A DNA stretch of 64,000 nucleotides from Ruegeria lacuscaerulensis (GTDB lineage: Bacteria > Pseudomonadota > Alphaproteobacteria > Rhodobacterales > Rhodobacteraceae). A model generated the notes under the pieces. That model had not been told where the DNA came from. It did no database searches and saw nothing but the letters and a program-made list of their open reading frames with translations. Positions 53,361-62,403 of the stretch are shown here, one piece after another. Made by a program: the position numbers and the translations under genes. How positions within the stretch are numbered: position 1 is the first letter of the stretch; each line of letters starts with the position of its first letter. The DNA lies in the NCBI RefSeq assembly GCF_013033355.1, contig NZ_WQDY01000007.1, forward strand, positions 62,001 through 126,000. Reading direction: 5' to 3'.

Positions 53361-53838
53361 TCGCAGAACCCTTTTGTTATTACCGCTGGCGCTGGCCGCT
53401 TGCGGGTTCGAGCCTGTTTACGCCCCCGGCGGATCGGGTTCGGCTCTGAATGGCAGGGTCGAGGTTTCTGCCCCTAACTCGGTCAACAGCTATCTTCTGG
53501 TTCAAAATCTGGAACAAAGGCTGGGCCGCACTGCAAGTTCGGGCTCGGACTACGCGCTGAACGTCAATGTGTCGACCGTCCGTCGACGGGCGGCGATTAC
53601 GCAAACGAATGAAACGGATCGTTACACGATCGAAGGGCGAGCGGATTTCGCACTCAGATCCAATGCGACGGGCCAGGTGATCACCTCTGGCTCGGTCGCG
53701 GATTTCGTAGGTTTCTCGGCCGCAGGATCGACGGTATCCGAACTGGCGGATGAACGGGACGCGAATGAACGTCTGATGGTGATTCTGTCAGATCAGATCA
53801 TCAGTCGGCTTTACGCGACACCGGATCTTGCGCAATGA
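53347..53838 (+). CDS. lptE: LPS-assembly lipoprotein LptE
   Basis: This 163-residue outer-membrane lipoprotein plugs LptD and helps insert lipopolysaccharide. The signal [25 protein letters not shown] ends in a good lipobox (LAA-Cys20) and GFEPVY after the Cys is typical of alphaproteobacterial LptE. The fold is small alpha/beta. It starts within the end of leuS and its stop overlaps the holA start (53835-53838), so the three are co-translated. Confidence 0.9.
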   Translation: MSLFDRRTLLLLPLALAACGFEPVYAPGGSGSALNGRVEVSAPNSVNSYLLVQNLEQRLGRTASSGSDYALNVNVSTVRRRAAITQTNETDRYTIEGRADFALRSNATGQVITSGSVADFVGFSAAGSTVSELADERDANERLMVILSDQIISRLYATPDLAQ

Positions 53839-54863
53839 AGCTCAGCCCGCGCGAGGCTGAGGGGTATTTTGCGCGGCCCGACACCGACAAGGCCGGGCTG
53901 CTTATCTATGGCGCGGACGCGATGCGAGTGGCATTGAAGCGCCAACAGGTTCTGGCCGCCTTGCTCGGCGCGAACGCCGAAGAGGAAATGCGCCTCACCC
54001 GAATGCCGGGGGGCGACCTGCGCGGCGATCCCGCACTGTTGCTGGATGCGGTAAAGGCAGTGGGCTTTTTCCCCGGCACGCGCGCTGTCTTTGTCGAAGA
54101 CACCACCGATGTTGCCGCCCCCGCGATCATTGCCGCGCTTCAGGATTGGGCCCCTGGCGATGCTCAGATCATCGTCACGGCAGGCCAGTTGAAGCCCAGT
54201 TCGAAAATCCGCAAGGCGTTCGAGGGTCATACCTCGGCCTATGCGGTGGGCATTTACGACGACCCGCCCTCGCGCGGAGAAATCGAAAGGATCTTAGGTC
54301 AGTCCGGGTTGCAGAATATCCCGCACGAAGCAATGTCGGCACTGGCCGAGCTGGCCACCGGTATCAGCCCGGGCGACTTTGCCCAGACGATCGAGAAACT
54401 GTCGCTGTACAAACGTGGCGACAGCGCCGAGCTAAGCATTGAGGATATCGAGGCCTGCGCGCCACGCTCAACCGAGGCAGCGCTGGACGATGTTCTGAAC
54501 GTGGTGGCCGAAGGTCGGGCAGGCGAAATCGGCCCTCTGATCCGGCGTCTGCAGTCGCAGGGTACCAACGCGGTCAGCTTGTGCATCGGCGCGACACGGC
54601 ATTTTCGAACTCTGTATGCCTGCGCCTCGGACCCCGGAGGGGCTGCGCAGGGCATCGGCAAGCTGCGTCCGCCGGTCTATGGCAAGCGGCGCGACCGGAT
54701 ATTGCGGCAAGCGCAGGGCTGGGGCGCGCCAAAACTTCAAACCGCGCTGACCGTTCTGACCGATACGGATCTGTCCTTGCGGTCAGCCGGGCAAACTGCG
54801 CCCGCGATGGCTTTGGTTGAACGTGCCATGATCCGTCTGGCGATGCTGGCCCGGTCGCGCTAG
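53835..54863 (+). CDS. holA: DNA polymerase III subunit delta
   Basis: This 342-residue clamp-loader subunit opens the beta sliding clamp. It has the family start [31 protein letters not shown], the weak AAA+-like first domain (to about 140) and the helical collar at the C-terminus. The ATG overlaps the lptE stop by four bases. It is convergent with the next flavoprotein gene, again by four bases. Confidence 0.93.
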   Translation: MKLSPREAEGYFARPDTDKAGLLIYGADAMRVALKRQQVLAALLGANAEEEMRLTRMPGGDLRGDPALLLDAVKAVGFFPGTRAVFVEDTTDVAAPAIIAALQDWAPGDAQIIVTAGQLKPSSKIRKAFEGHTSAYAVGIYDDPPSRGEIERILGQSGLQNIPHEAMSALAELATGISPGDFAQTIEKLSLYKRGDSAELSIEDIEACAPRSTEAALDDVLNVVAEGRAGEIGPLIRRLQSQGTNAVSLCIGATRHFRTLYACASDPGGAAQGIGKLRPPVYGKRRDRILRQAQGWGAPKLQTALTVLTDTDLSLRSAGQTAPAMALVERAMIRLAMLARSR

Positions 54864-56038
54864 CGATCCAGCCACCGAACGGCCCCGCGCCCAGCCCAGC
54901 GGCCAGTGGCCAGACAGCCGGTCAACAGATAGCCCCCGGTCGGGGCCTCCCAATCCAGCATCTCTCCGGCGCAGAACACACCGGGTTTGGCCGTTAGCAT
55001 CAGGTGGCCATCCAACGCGTCTCGCTGGACCCCGCCTGCAGTTGAGATCGCCTCGTCCATCGGGCGCAGGCGTGCGCCCACGATGGGCAGGCGTTTGAGC
55101 GCCGCCACCTCATGTCCTTGCGACACGGCAGCTTGCTTGGACATCTCGTGAAACAGAGCGATTTTCTGCGGCGGCAGTTTCAGCGCCTTTTTCATCCATT
55201 GCGTGAACGTGGTTTTCGCGCTTTTTGCGGCAAGCCGCGCCTGCAAGGTCGCCGCGTCCAGATCAGGCAACAGATCAACATGTAAGTCCGCGCCTGAACG
55301 CAAGGCCGGGGTCAGGGAATAAAGGCCCCCGCCCTCCAACCCGGTGGCGGAAATCGTGGCTTCCCCGCGGCTTTCCAGCTCTCCGGCCAGCCAGCGCACC
55401 GCTTTCAGCGCCTTGCCAAAATGAGGTTGCATATGGGGGCTCCACGCCACCGACAAGGCAGAGTTCGCCGGTTCAAACGGGGCCGGCGCCACACCTTTCT
55501 CTGCCAGTACCTGCGCCCAGTGCCCATCCGACCCCAGCCGCGCCCAGCTTGCCCCACCCAACGCCAGAACGGTGACGTCAGTTGCAATTGCCTGCACTCC
55601 CTCTGGCGTGTCAAACGACAGCGCGTTGCCATCCCAGCCCAGCCAGCGCCAGCGGGTTCTTATCTGCACACCCGCTTCATCCAACCGTCGCAACCATGAC
55701 CGCAACAATGGCGAGGCTTTCATAGCGCTGGGAAACACTCGCCCGGTCGAGCCGGTGAACAGCTCTTGCCCCAGCCCGCGCGCCCAGTCTTGCACGGCAT
55801 CTGAGTCAAATTCGGCCACCATCGGATGCAGCCAATCCGCCGCACTGCCATAGTTGGGCATCAGCGTCTGGAGCGGTTCATCCTTGGTTAGGTTCAGACC
55901 GGATTTTCCTGCCATCAGGAACTTACGCGCGACCGATGGCTTGGCCTCGGCCACCAGCACATCATGGCCCGCTGCGGCCAGCTGCTCTGCCGCCATCAGA
56001 CCGGCAGGACCGGCCCCGATTACCACCGCTTGCGCCAT
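54860..56038 (-). CDS. BaiN/TIGR03862-type flavoprotein
   Basis: This 392-residue FAD protein of the HI0933/BaiN superfamily, in the branch often called TIGR03862, has AVVIGAGPAGLMAAEQLAAAGHDV at the N-terminus and KFLMAGKSGLNLTKDEP, the family hallmark. GVFCAGEMLDWEAPTGGYLLTGC lies at the end. Relatives reduce flavins or steroid double bonds, but the physiological role of this branch is not known. The gene ends overlapping holA and is divergent from the small HNH-like gene. Confidence 0.92.
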   Translation of the reverse strand: MAQAVVIGAGPAGLMAAEQLAAAGHDVLVAEAKPSVARKFLMAGKSGLNLTKDEPLQTLMPNYGSAADWLHPMVAEFDSDAVQDWARGLGQELFTGSTGRVFPSAMKASPLLRSWLRRLDEAGVQIRTRWRWLGWDGNALSFDTPEGVQAIATDVTVLALGGASWARLGSDGHWAQVLAEKGVAPAPFEPANSALSVAWSPHMQPHFGKALKAVRWLAGELESRGEATISATGLEGGGLYSLTPALRSGADLHVDLLPDLDAATLQARLAAKSAKTTFTQWMKKALKLPPQKIALFHEMSKQAAVSQGHEVAALKRLPIVGARLRPMDEAISTAGGVQRDALDGHLMLTAKPGVFCAGEMLDWEAPTGGYLLTGCLATGRWAGRGAVRWLDR

Positions 56039-56083
56039 TGCCGTCCTCTTGCTTTTCGCATCTGCGGGCGCACATTCTGCCCT

Positions 56084-56380
56084 ATGTCAGATCGCGATCC
56101 CATCTGCCCGCTATGTGACCGCCCCATCCCAGACGGGGGCGGCAGCCTGCACCATCTGATCCCAAAACTCAAAGGGGGCAAGGGCGGACCTACGATTTTG
56201 CTGCATATCATCTGCCACAAAGAGGTCCACGCCACCCTGTCCGAGGCCGAACTGGCCCGCAGCTATAACACGGTCGAAACTCTGCGCGCGCATCCCCGAC
56301 TTGAGAAATTCCTGAGCTGGGTCCGCAAACGCCCGCCCGGATTCCGCTCGAAAGTGCCGGGCAAGCGACGCGGGCGCTGA
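56084..56380 (+). CDS. Small HNH-nuclease-like protein
   Basis: This 98-residue protein begins MSDRDPICPLCDRPIPDG, with a CPLC pair, then LHHLIPKLKGGKGGPTILL and HIICHKEVHATLSEAEL. The order Cys-Cys, His-His, a short loop and a later Cys-His resembles an HNH zinc-finger nuclease fold, although the middle Asn is not clear. The protein is single, with no phage or restriction neighbours, and is basic at its C-terminus (KRPPGFRSKVPGKRRGR). A role in DNA cleavage or nucleic-acid binding is inferred only from the fold. It is divergent from the flavoprotein gene and abuts the convergent VOC gene. Confidence 0.78.
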   Translation: MSDRDPICPLCDRPIPDGGGSLHHLIPKLKGGKGGPTILLHIICHKEVHATLSEAELARSYNTVETLRAHPRLEKFLSWVRKRPPGFRSKVPGKRRGR

Positions 56381-57124
56381 TCAAGCCGGCCAGACCCGAT
56401 CACCAAATGCATCCGCAAGGGGCGTGTCGATCCCTTCAAACTCCAACCCGCGGTAATCAGGAACAGGGGCAAACTGGGCACCAGCGAGGTGCTGAAATTC
56501 CAACGTCGTATAGGGGCGTTTCCAAAGCCATTCGCGGTTTTCCACGGACCATAAATCCGCGTTTGGCGGTGTATCTTCTGAAAACGCATAGAAATGCAGA
56601 TCAAACCCGTACTGTGCCACATCCTGCATCGACAGTAAGCGCATGCCCTGCGCGCGGCAAAACGCATCTTCGGCCGCGATATCGCCAGTACGCAACGTGA
56701 TCTGCCCAATCCGCGCATCAGCAAAGGGCGCGTCGGGGCTTGCGGCATTGTCTGGCCGGTTGCCTTCGAAATCATGCTGCAACACTTCGATCACAAACCC
56801 TTCGGGGTCTTGCAGGTGGCACAGGTAACCGATGTCCAGAAACTGCTTGGGGTCCGAAACCTCGACCCCCTTTGCGCGCAAAGCGTTAACCGCCAGATCG
56901 AGATCCGGTACTGTGACACCGATCTTCCAATACCGTTGCCCGCGGTCGTGACTGTACCCGCCGCCGCCGGGCATCAGGACCAGGTCAGCATCCAAACCAG
57001 TATACCCCACACGCTGACTAACGCCCTGAGAACGCGCGGACATGCCCAGCGTATCACCGTAGAACGCCGCCAACCGGTCAGGATCGGCAACACGCAACCT
57101 TACAGCAGACAGCCTCATGGGCAC
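56381..57124 (-). CDS. VOC-family protein (two-domain glyoxalase/dioxygenase fold)
   Basis: This is a 247-residue member of the vicinal oxygen chelate superfamily. RLSAVRLRVADPDRLAAFYGDTLGM at the start and DIGYLCHLQDPEGFVIEVLQ around residue 105 mark the first betaalphabetabetabeta unit; a second one starts near residue 137. Members are glyoxalases, dioxygenases or epimerases, so the reaction is unknown. It is the third gene of an SDR-crotonase-VOC operon and overlaps the crotonase gene by 10 bases. Confidence 0.85.
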   Translation of the reverse strand: MPMRLSAVRLRVADPDRLAAFYGDTLGMSARSQGVSQRVGYTGLDADLVLMPGGGGYSHDRGQRYWKIGVTVPDLDLAVNALRAKGVEVSDPKQFLDIGYLCHLQDPEGFVIEVLQHDFEGNRPDNAASPDAPFADARIGQITLRTGDIAAEDAFCRAQGMRLLSMQDVAQYGFDLHFYAFSEDTPPNADLWSVENREWLWKRPYTTLEFQHLAGAQFAPVPDYRGLEFEGIDTPLADAFGDRVWPA

Positions 57125-57723
57125 AGCGCCGCGATACCCGCGGCAGTTTCCGGGTCGGCGGCCACGCTGTCCGCAACCAGTTCCAAAGCTGTTGGCATCA
57201 ATGCGTCTGGCTCGACCACGCGGTCGACAAGACCGAAATCATAGGCGTCCTTGGCGGTGATCTTTTGCCCGGCCATCAAGATCATCTTCGTACGCGATGG
57301 TCCGATCAGAGCCGCCATGCGACCGGGATCGGACGGTTGCGGCAGAAAACCTAGCTTCATGACCGGATAGAAAAACTTGGCGTTCGGCACCGCAATTCGG
57401 ATGTCGCAGGCCAGCACCATGCCATTGGCCCCACCGGCCAGTGTTCCGTTCAGTGCAGCGACGGTCAGACAGGGCAAAGCAGCTATGGCCCCCGAAAGCC
57501 TCTCCCACAGATCCGAAGTTGCAAGACCGGCCCGCGCTTCGTCCAGATCAGCGCCCGCACTGAAAACCTTGCCGTTCCCGGTCAGGATCAGAGCGCGGGC
57601 ATCGGTTGCCGCCTCGGCAATCTGGCAGAGTTCGGTTAGCATGGCCCCGGTCAGCGCGTTGGCTTTGTCGGGATTGTTAAGTGTAACGGTCCAAAGACCA
57701 TCCACCTGTGTCAGTTCGATCAC
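57115..57723 (-). CDS. Crotonase-family protein lacking both catalytic glutamates
   Basis: This is a 202-residue crotonase-fold protein, shorter than the usual 255-265 residues. GNGKVFSAGADLDEAR and GGANGMVLACDIRIA are the oxyanion-hole blocks. The first glutamate of enoyl-CoA hydratase (GGGCE in the rat enzyme) is Gly here and the second (QPE) is Val (YPV). Ordinary hydratase activity is therefore unlikely; an isomerase, hydrolase or dehalogenase-like activity on a CoA thioester fits better. It overlaps the SDR gene by four bases and the VOC gene by 10, so the three are translated together. Confidence 0.85.
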   Translation of the reverse strand: MIELTQVDGLWTVTLNNPDKANALTGAMLTELCQIAEAATDARALILTGNGKVFSAGADLDEARAGLATSDLWERLSGAIAALPCLTVAALNGTLAGGANGMVLACDIRIAVPNAKFFYPVMKLGFLPQPSDPGRMAALIGPSRTKMILMAGQKITAKDAYDFGLVDRVVEPDALMPTALELVADSVAADPETAAGIAALCP

Positions 57724-58463
57724 GTCAGACCTACCCTTTTTCGAATGTCTTCCCGCCGCAGGGAAATCTCGGTGCCCAAAAACTCATCGGCATCCTTTGA
57801 ACACATCCAAAGCAACGCCCGTGCGGGCCAGTCGGCCGGGATATGATCGCTCCAATCCAGTTGGCTGACCGCATTGATGCCGCTGGCCTTAATCACCCGC
57901 TGCATTTCAGTGGCCACAGTACCCGGCGACAGGCCTATAGCGCGGATGCCGTGCATTGATTCCTCAAGATGCAAGCACTCCGTCAGCATCTTTGCCCCCG
58001 CTTTCGAGGCGCAGTAGTGACTCCATGCTTCAATGGCGTTCGAAGCTGCACCCGATGAGACAGTGATCACCGTACCGCCCCCAGCAGCTCGCATGACCGG
58101 CAAAGCCGCACGCATACCATGGAAAACGCCTTTAAGGTTTATGTCTATGGCCTTGCCCCACGCATCTGCATCCGCATTTCCAAGGTGAAAGATCGGATCA
58201 ATCACCCCTGCATTGCCGATCAGCACGTCCAGCCCACCAAAGCGATCCACGCAATCGGCAATGGCTTGCTCGACCTGCGAAAACACGCTGACATCGCATT
58301 GTAGCGCGATCGCGTTGTCCCCAAGTTCCGAAGCCAGTGCAGAAATCTGGTCCCGGCTGCGCGCCGCCAGCGCGACATTCGCCCCGGCTGCGGCAAAAAC
58401 GCGCCCCGCCTCGGCCCCAATGCCGCGACTGGCCCCTGTGATCAGTACGGTTTTTCCTTGCAT
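57720..58463 (-). CDS. SDR-family oxidoreductase
   Basis: This 247-residue short-chain dehydrogenase has the cofactor loop TGASRGIGAEAGRV (residues 8-22), NAG motif GNAGV in the middle and the active-site Ser plus Tyr-x3-Lys (YCASKAGAKM near residue 150). It is an NAD(P)-dependent oxidoreductase of an alcohol or ketone. The ATG at 58463 gives MQGKTVLITGASRG, the normal family start. It leads the SDR-crotonase-VOC operon, so a beta-oxidation-like pathway is plausible, but the substrate is unknown. Confidence 0.9.
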   Translation of the reverse strand: MQGKTVLITGASRGIGAEAGRVFAAAGANVALAARSRDQISALASELGDNAIALQCDVSVFSQVEQAIADCVDRFGGLDVLIGNAGVIDPIFHLGNADADAWGKAIDINLKGVFHGMRAALPVMRAAGGGTVITVSSGAASNAIEAWSHYCASKAGAKMLTECLHLEESMHGIRAIGLSPGTVATEMQRVIKASGINAVSQLDWSDHIPADWPARALLWMCSKDADEFLGTEISLRREDIRKRVGLT

Positions 58464-58602
58464 GTGGACCCTGTACCTCCGTTGTTTTGAGATTGTGTGA
58501 ACGTCTACCGCGCGAAGGGGGAAAGGGTCCAGTCCTTGCCCCTTGACGCCCGCCGTCACAGACACGACGATGCCTGTAAAATTCATCAAGAAGGGTTCTA
58601 TA

Positions 58603-60126
58603 ATGTCCGTTTTCCTTCACCGCAGCTGCGGTGCTGTATTGGCCTATGCCTTAATCTCTCAGGGGGCGCTGGCTGATGTCACCGCGCAGGATGTCTGGGA
58701 TGATTGGAAATCCTACCTGACCCAAATGGGCTATACTGTGGAAGCTCAGGAAACCTCAGACGGCAATGTGCTGACAGTCACCGATATGACCATGACGATG
58801 GCTCTGCCAGAAGAGGATGGATCCTTTGACATGGTCGTCCCTCAGATGACCCTGACCGAAAACGGAGACGGCACCGTCAGTGTAGACGTCCCCGAAAGCT
58901 TTCCGATGACCGTGAAGGGTGATGGCAGTGGCGAGACTTTCTCGACCGAAATCCTATACGCCCATACCGGCCTCAAGATGGTTGTCTCGGGCTCGCCCGA
59001 GGATATGACATATGACTATTCCGCTGGCTCGATTGGGGCCAAGTTGGATGGGTTTACCGTAAATGGCGAAGAAATGCCCGCGGACGCGCTGGCCGTCAGC
59101 ATCGCATTGAACGACGTAAGCGGAAGCTCGCGGATGAAAATCGGTGAGAACCGCGATGTTGACCAGAACTTTACAGCCGCCGACCTGACATACGGGCTGG
59201 TTTTCAACGATCCCGAAAGCGGCGAGACGGCCAATGTGGACGGTGCGCTTCAACAACTCGCGTTTGAAGGCACCACGGTCATTCCATCAGATTTCGACGT
59301 CGCTGATCCGCAGGCTTTCTATGATGCCGGCTTCGCCTTTTCCGGCCGCTTCACCTACGACTCAGGCAAATCCGCTTTGGCGGGAACCAGCGAAGGCCAA
59401 GCGTTTTCACTGGGAAGCGAGTCCCAAGGCGGGCGCCTAGCCGCCAGCCTGGACGCGCAGCGCTTGGCGTACGACATCGAACAAAACAGCACCAAAGTGG
59501 CTGTAACTACGGCAGACCTGCCGTTCCCGATCGAAGTCGCGATGGAAAATGCGGGTTTGAAATTCGAGTTCCCGGTCCAGGAGTCCGAAGAAATTCAACC
59601 CTTTGGCTTTGCGATGAACCTGACAGACTTCACTATGTCTGACGTATTGTGGAGCATCTTTGACCCCGCAGGCGCTCTGCCTCGAGACCCGGCAACAATT
59701 GCGCTGGACACGACCGGTACGGCGAAAATCCTGACCAACTTTTTTGACCCCAACGCAGTTGAGACACTTGCCCTGTCCGATACCGCACCGGGCGAGCTGC
59801 ATTCGATGAAGATCAACGAATTGTTGATCTCGCTGGTGGGAACCAAGCTGACCGGCGATGCCGATTTCGCCTTTGACAACGCAAACACCGAGGCTTTCGA
59901 CGGCCTGCCCACGCCAAAAGGTACTGCGAACCTGCAGCTTGTTGGCGCGAACGGGTTGATCGACACGCTGATCGGCATGGGGCTGATGTCGGACAGCGAC
60001 GCATTGGGTGCCCGCATGATGATGGGTCTTATGGCGGTTCCGGGCGAAGAACCTGACACGCTGAACTCCAAGATTGAATTCACCGAAGAGGGCCAGATTC
60101 TGGCGAACGGCCAGCGTATCAAATAA
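58603..60126 (+). CDS. DUF2125 envelope protein
   Basis: This is a 507-residue protein with a signal peptide (MSVFLHRSCGAVLAYALISQGALA) and a long, mostly beta-rich exported region typical of DUF2125 proteins of alphaproteobacteria. Recognisable parts are PQMTLTENGDGTVSVDVPESF, TGDADFAFDNANTEAFDGLPTPKG and a methionine-rich GLMSDSDALGARMMMGLMA near the C-terminus. No catalytic motif is visible and no function is known; a periplasmic or outer-membrane role is inferred from the signal peptide. The ATG at 58603 has AAGGG eight bases upstream. Confidence 0.85.
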   Translation: MSVFLHRSCGAVLAYALISQGALADVTAQDVWDDWKSYLTQMGYTVEAQETSDGNVLTVTDMTMTMALPEEDGSFDMVVPQMTLTENGDGTVSVDVPESFPMTVKGDGSGETFSTEILYAHTGLKMVVSGSPEDMTYDYSAGSIGAKLDGFTVNGEEMPADALAVSIALNDVSGSSRMKIGENRDVDQNFTAADLTYGLVFNDPESGETANVDGALQQLAFEGTTVIPSDFDVADPQAFYDAGFAFSGRFTYDSGKSALAGTSEGQAFSLGSESQGGRLAASLDAQRLAYDIEQNSTKVAVTTADLPFPIEVAMENAGLKFEFPVQESEEIQPFGFAMNLTDFTMSDVLWSIFDPAGALPRDPATIALDTTGTAKILTNFFDPNAVETLALSDTAPGELHSMKINELLISLVGTKLTGDADFAFDNANTEAFDGLPTPKGTANLQLVGANGLIDTLIGMGLMSDSDALGARMMMGLMAVPGEEPDTLNSKIEFTEEGQILANGQRIK

Positions 60127-60133
60127 CCATCGA

Positions 60134-60163
60134 GGGAAGGCTTCTGTCGGGGCCTTCCCCTTT
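60134..60163 (+). terminator. Probable terminator after the DUF2125 gene
   Basis: GGGAAGGC (60134-60141) and GCCTTCCC (60152-60159) form a perfect eight-base stem with a ten-base loop, followed by CTTTACC. The T run is short, so efficiency is uncertain. It lies between two convergent genes. Confidence 0.6.
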
Positions 60164-60890
60164 ACCTGCGGCCGACGCGCCGAAACAGTACAGACCCGCC
60201 ACTGCTGACGCGCTGATCATAGGCGAACCCAAGGGCGGACAGGTGGTCGAAACACGCTTTTATCCCGCGCAGCCCGATCTTGCGGGTGTGCACCTCTAGA
60301 TAGACCTTGTCCACATTCGCCAGATTGGCTCCGTCGAACAGGTACTTCTCGCCGCCTTCGATATCGACAATCAGAACATTGGCGTCGAAGTCGCCAAGAA
60401 TTTCTGACAAGTGCCGTTCTGGCACGCTGACCTCTTGTACATACTCGGGTTTCGGATCCAAAGAAGACGACCAGAACGGATCACGAATGTAAAACGTCGA
60501 CATCCCCAATTCGTGCGAGTCCGCCAGCGCGACCGCATTCAGCACTTCGACCCCTTCAATTCCGTTCGCGGCATGGACGCGGCCGATAAAGTCGCACAGG
60601 GTTGGGTTGGCCTCGATGCACATCACGCGACGAACGTTCAACTGGGTTGCCAGATAGGACGAGATGAACCCGATTCCGGCCCCAAGCTCGACCACGCGGT
60701 CCTCGGGATCGATGAATTTCGGCAGGCCGGTCACCTCGTCCTTCTCGTACCGTTCTGCGCGGATGGATCGTGCAACCTGAGGCGTGATGACATCCGGTTC
60801 ATTCGGTATCCGAACCCCACGCAACGAGAGAAGATCTTGCATAAACTGCCCTGCCCGTTTGCCCTGCGCCAACCCGTGCAGAGCCTTCAT
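60162..60890 (-). CDS. FkbM-family methyltransferase
   Basis: This 242-residue SAM-dependent methyltransferase has the Rossmann motif VVELGAGIGFISSYLA near residue 68, CIEANPTLCDFI as motif post-I and VLIVDIEGGEKYLFDG near residue 176. FkbM-like enzymes methylate hydroxyl groups of sugars or polyketides; the substrate is unknown. It has no glycosyltransferase neighbours, so context is not informative. It is convergent with the DUF2125 gene. Confidence 0.87.
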   Translation of the reverse strand: MKALHGLAQGKRAGQFMQDLLSLRGVRIPNEPDVITPQVARSIRAERYEKDEVTGLPKFIDPEDRVVELGAGIGFISSYLATQLNVRRVMCIEANPTLCDFIGRVHAANGIEGVEVLNAVALADSHELGMSTFYIRDPFWSSSLDPKPEYVQEVSVPERHLSEILGDFDANVLIVDIEGGEKYLFDGANLANVDKVYLEVHTRKIGLRGIKACFDHLSALGFAYDQRVSSGGSVLFRRVGRR

Positions 60891-60955
60891 TTCGCAATCA
60901 GGTTTAGCCCATGCCCCAGTCCTTAGCAGCCGGTTTTTTGCTGAAAACCAAAAGT

Positions 60956-60984
60956 TTTTGCACCCTTCACGCAGCTGCTATGGT
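60956..60984 (+). promoter_or_regulatory. Possible promoter of the pmbA-cysQ run
   Basis: TTTTGC at 60956-60961 (or TTGCAC at 60958) and TATGGT at 60979-60984 are spaced 17 (or 15) bases apart, 73 bases upstream of the pmbA ATG, within the only sizeable gap (166 bases) of this region. The match is weak. Confidence 0.35.
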
Positions 60985-61056
60985 CCTGATCCACCCACAG
61001 CCCTTGCGGGACAAGCTGTCCAAGGCTAGGTCCAATACAACCATACCGGAGGTTTC

Positions 61057-62403
61057 ATGACCCGCACGCCCGAAGATATCAGCCAAGATCTGCTGGACGC
61101 CGCCCGCAAGGCCGGAGCAGACGCTGCAGACGCCATCGTACTTGACGGGTCATCCGTTTCGGTCGAAGTCCGCGGCGGAGCGTTGGAACATGCGGAACGC
61201 TCGGAAGGGGCTGATCTGGGTTTGCGGTTGTTTCTGGGTAAGCGTCAAGCGATCGTTTCAAGTTCTGACAGCCGCCCCGAGACCCTGACAGCCATGGCCG
61301 AACGCGCCGTTGCTATGGCGAAAGAAGCACCCGAGGATCCGTTTACCGGACTGGCACGGACGGATCAGCTGGCAGCTGATTGGGATGTAGAGGCACTTGA
61401 GTTGTTCGATCCAACGCCCGAGCCGAGTGCCGAAGACTTGCTAAAGGATGCTCTGGCAGCCGAAGCAGCCGCGCTGGCTGTGCAAGGCGTGTCACAAGTA
61501 TCGGACGCGGCGGCGGCCTATGGGGTTCACCGCGTGCATCTGGCAGCGACCAACGGCTTTTCGGGCGGGTATGAACGCAGCAGCCGGTCGACCTCGTGCG
61601 TTGCAATCTCGGGCGAGGGAACCGGGATGGAGCGCGACTATGACGGCGACAGCCGTACATTCCAGTCCGATTTGCGCAGCCCCGATGACATCGGTCGCAG
61701 CGCGGGTGAACGGGCTGTGCAGCTGGTCGGCGCGCGCCAACCAGTGACCGGTACGTTCCCGGTCCTGTTTGACGAACGCATATCGTCCTCGTTGATCGGT
61801 CATCTGCTGGGTGCAAGCAACGGAGCCGCCATCGCGCGTGGATCTTCGTGGCTGTCCGACTGTCTGGGAGAGCAGGTGCTTCCTGCCCACTTATCCCTGA
61901 TCGAAGACCCGCATCGTCCGCGCATTGCCGGATCGCGCCCGTTCGACGCCGAAGGACTGCCCACCCAACGCCGGGCTATTGTCGAAAACGGTGTCCTGAC
62001 TGGCTGGACATTGGATCTGGCCAGTGCGCGCAAACTGGATATGGTCTCGACCGGGAACGCGGTACGCGGCGTGTCTGGCCCACCTTCGCCCAGCAATTGG
62101 AATCTGAGCCTGACTCAGGGTACACAAAGCCGCGAAGACCTGCTGCGTGACATGGGCACCGGGCTGCTGGTCACGTCGATGATCGGGTCCACGATCAACC
62201 CAAATACTGGCGATTACTCGCGCGGGGCCTCGGGGTTCTGGATCGAAAATGGGCAGATCGCCTACCCGGTCAACGAATGTACCATTGCGGGCAATCTGCG
62301 CGACATGCTCAGGCGGATCATTCCGGCAAATGACGTACGACCTTACCTGTCGCGCGTTGTGCCGTCGGTTCTGATCGAAGGGATGACACTTGCCGGCAAC
62401 TGA
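61057..62403 (+). CDS. pmbA: TldE/PmbA metallopeptidase subunit
   Basis: This is a 448-residue homologue of PmbA (TldE). With TldD it forms a heterodimeric peptidase that trims microcin B17 and the CcdA antitoxin in E. coli. ADAADAIVLDGSSVSVEVRGG in the N-terminal part, LLGASNGAAIARGSSWL, and IAYPVNECTIAGNLRDMLRRI near the C-terminus are diagnostic. The zinc-binding HExxxH motif belongs to TldD and is rightly absent here. tldD is not in this window. The ATG at 61057 has ACCGGAGG upstream. Its end overlaps the cysQ start by 14 bases. Confidence 0.93.
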   Translation: MTRTPEDISQDLLDAARKAGADAADAIVLDGSSVSVEVRGGALEHAERSEGADLGLRLFLGKRQAIVSSSDSRPETLTAMAERAVAMAKEAPEDPFTGLARTDQLAADWDVEALELFDPTPEPSAEDLLKDALAAEAAALAVQGVSQVSDAAAAYGVHRVHLAATNGFSGGYERSSRSTSCVAISGEGTGMERDYDGDSRTFQSDLRSPDDIGRSAGERAVQLVGARQPVTGTFPVLFDERISSSLIGHLLGASNGAAIARGSSWLSDCLGEQVLPAHLSLIEDPHRPRIAGSRPFDAEGLPTQRRAIVENGVLTGWTLDLASARKLDMVSTGNAVRGVSGPPSPSNWNLSLTQGTQSREDLLRDMGTGLLVTSMIGSTINPNTGDYSRGASGFWIENGQIAYPVNECTIAGNLRDMLRRIIPANDVRPYLSRVVPSVLIEGMTLAGN

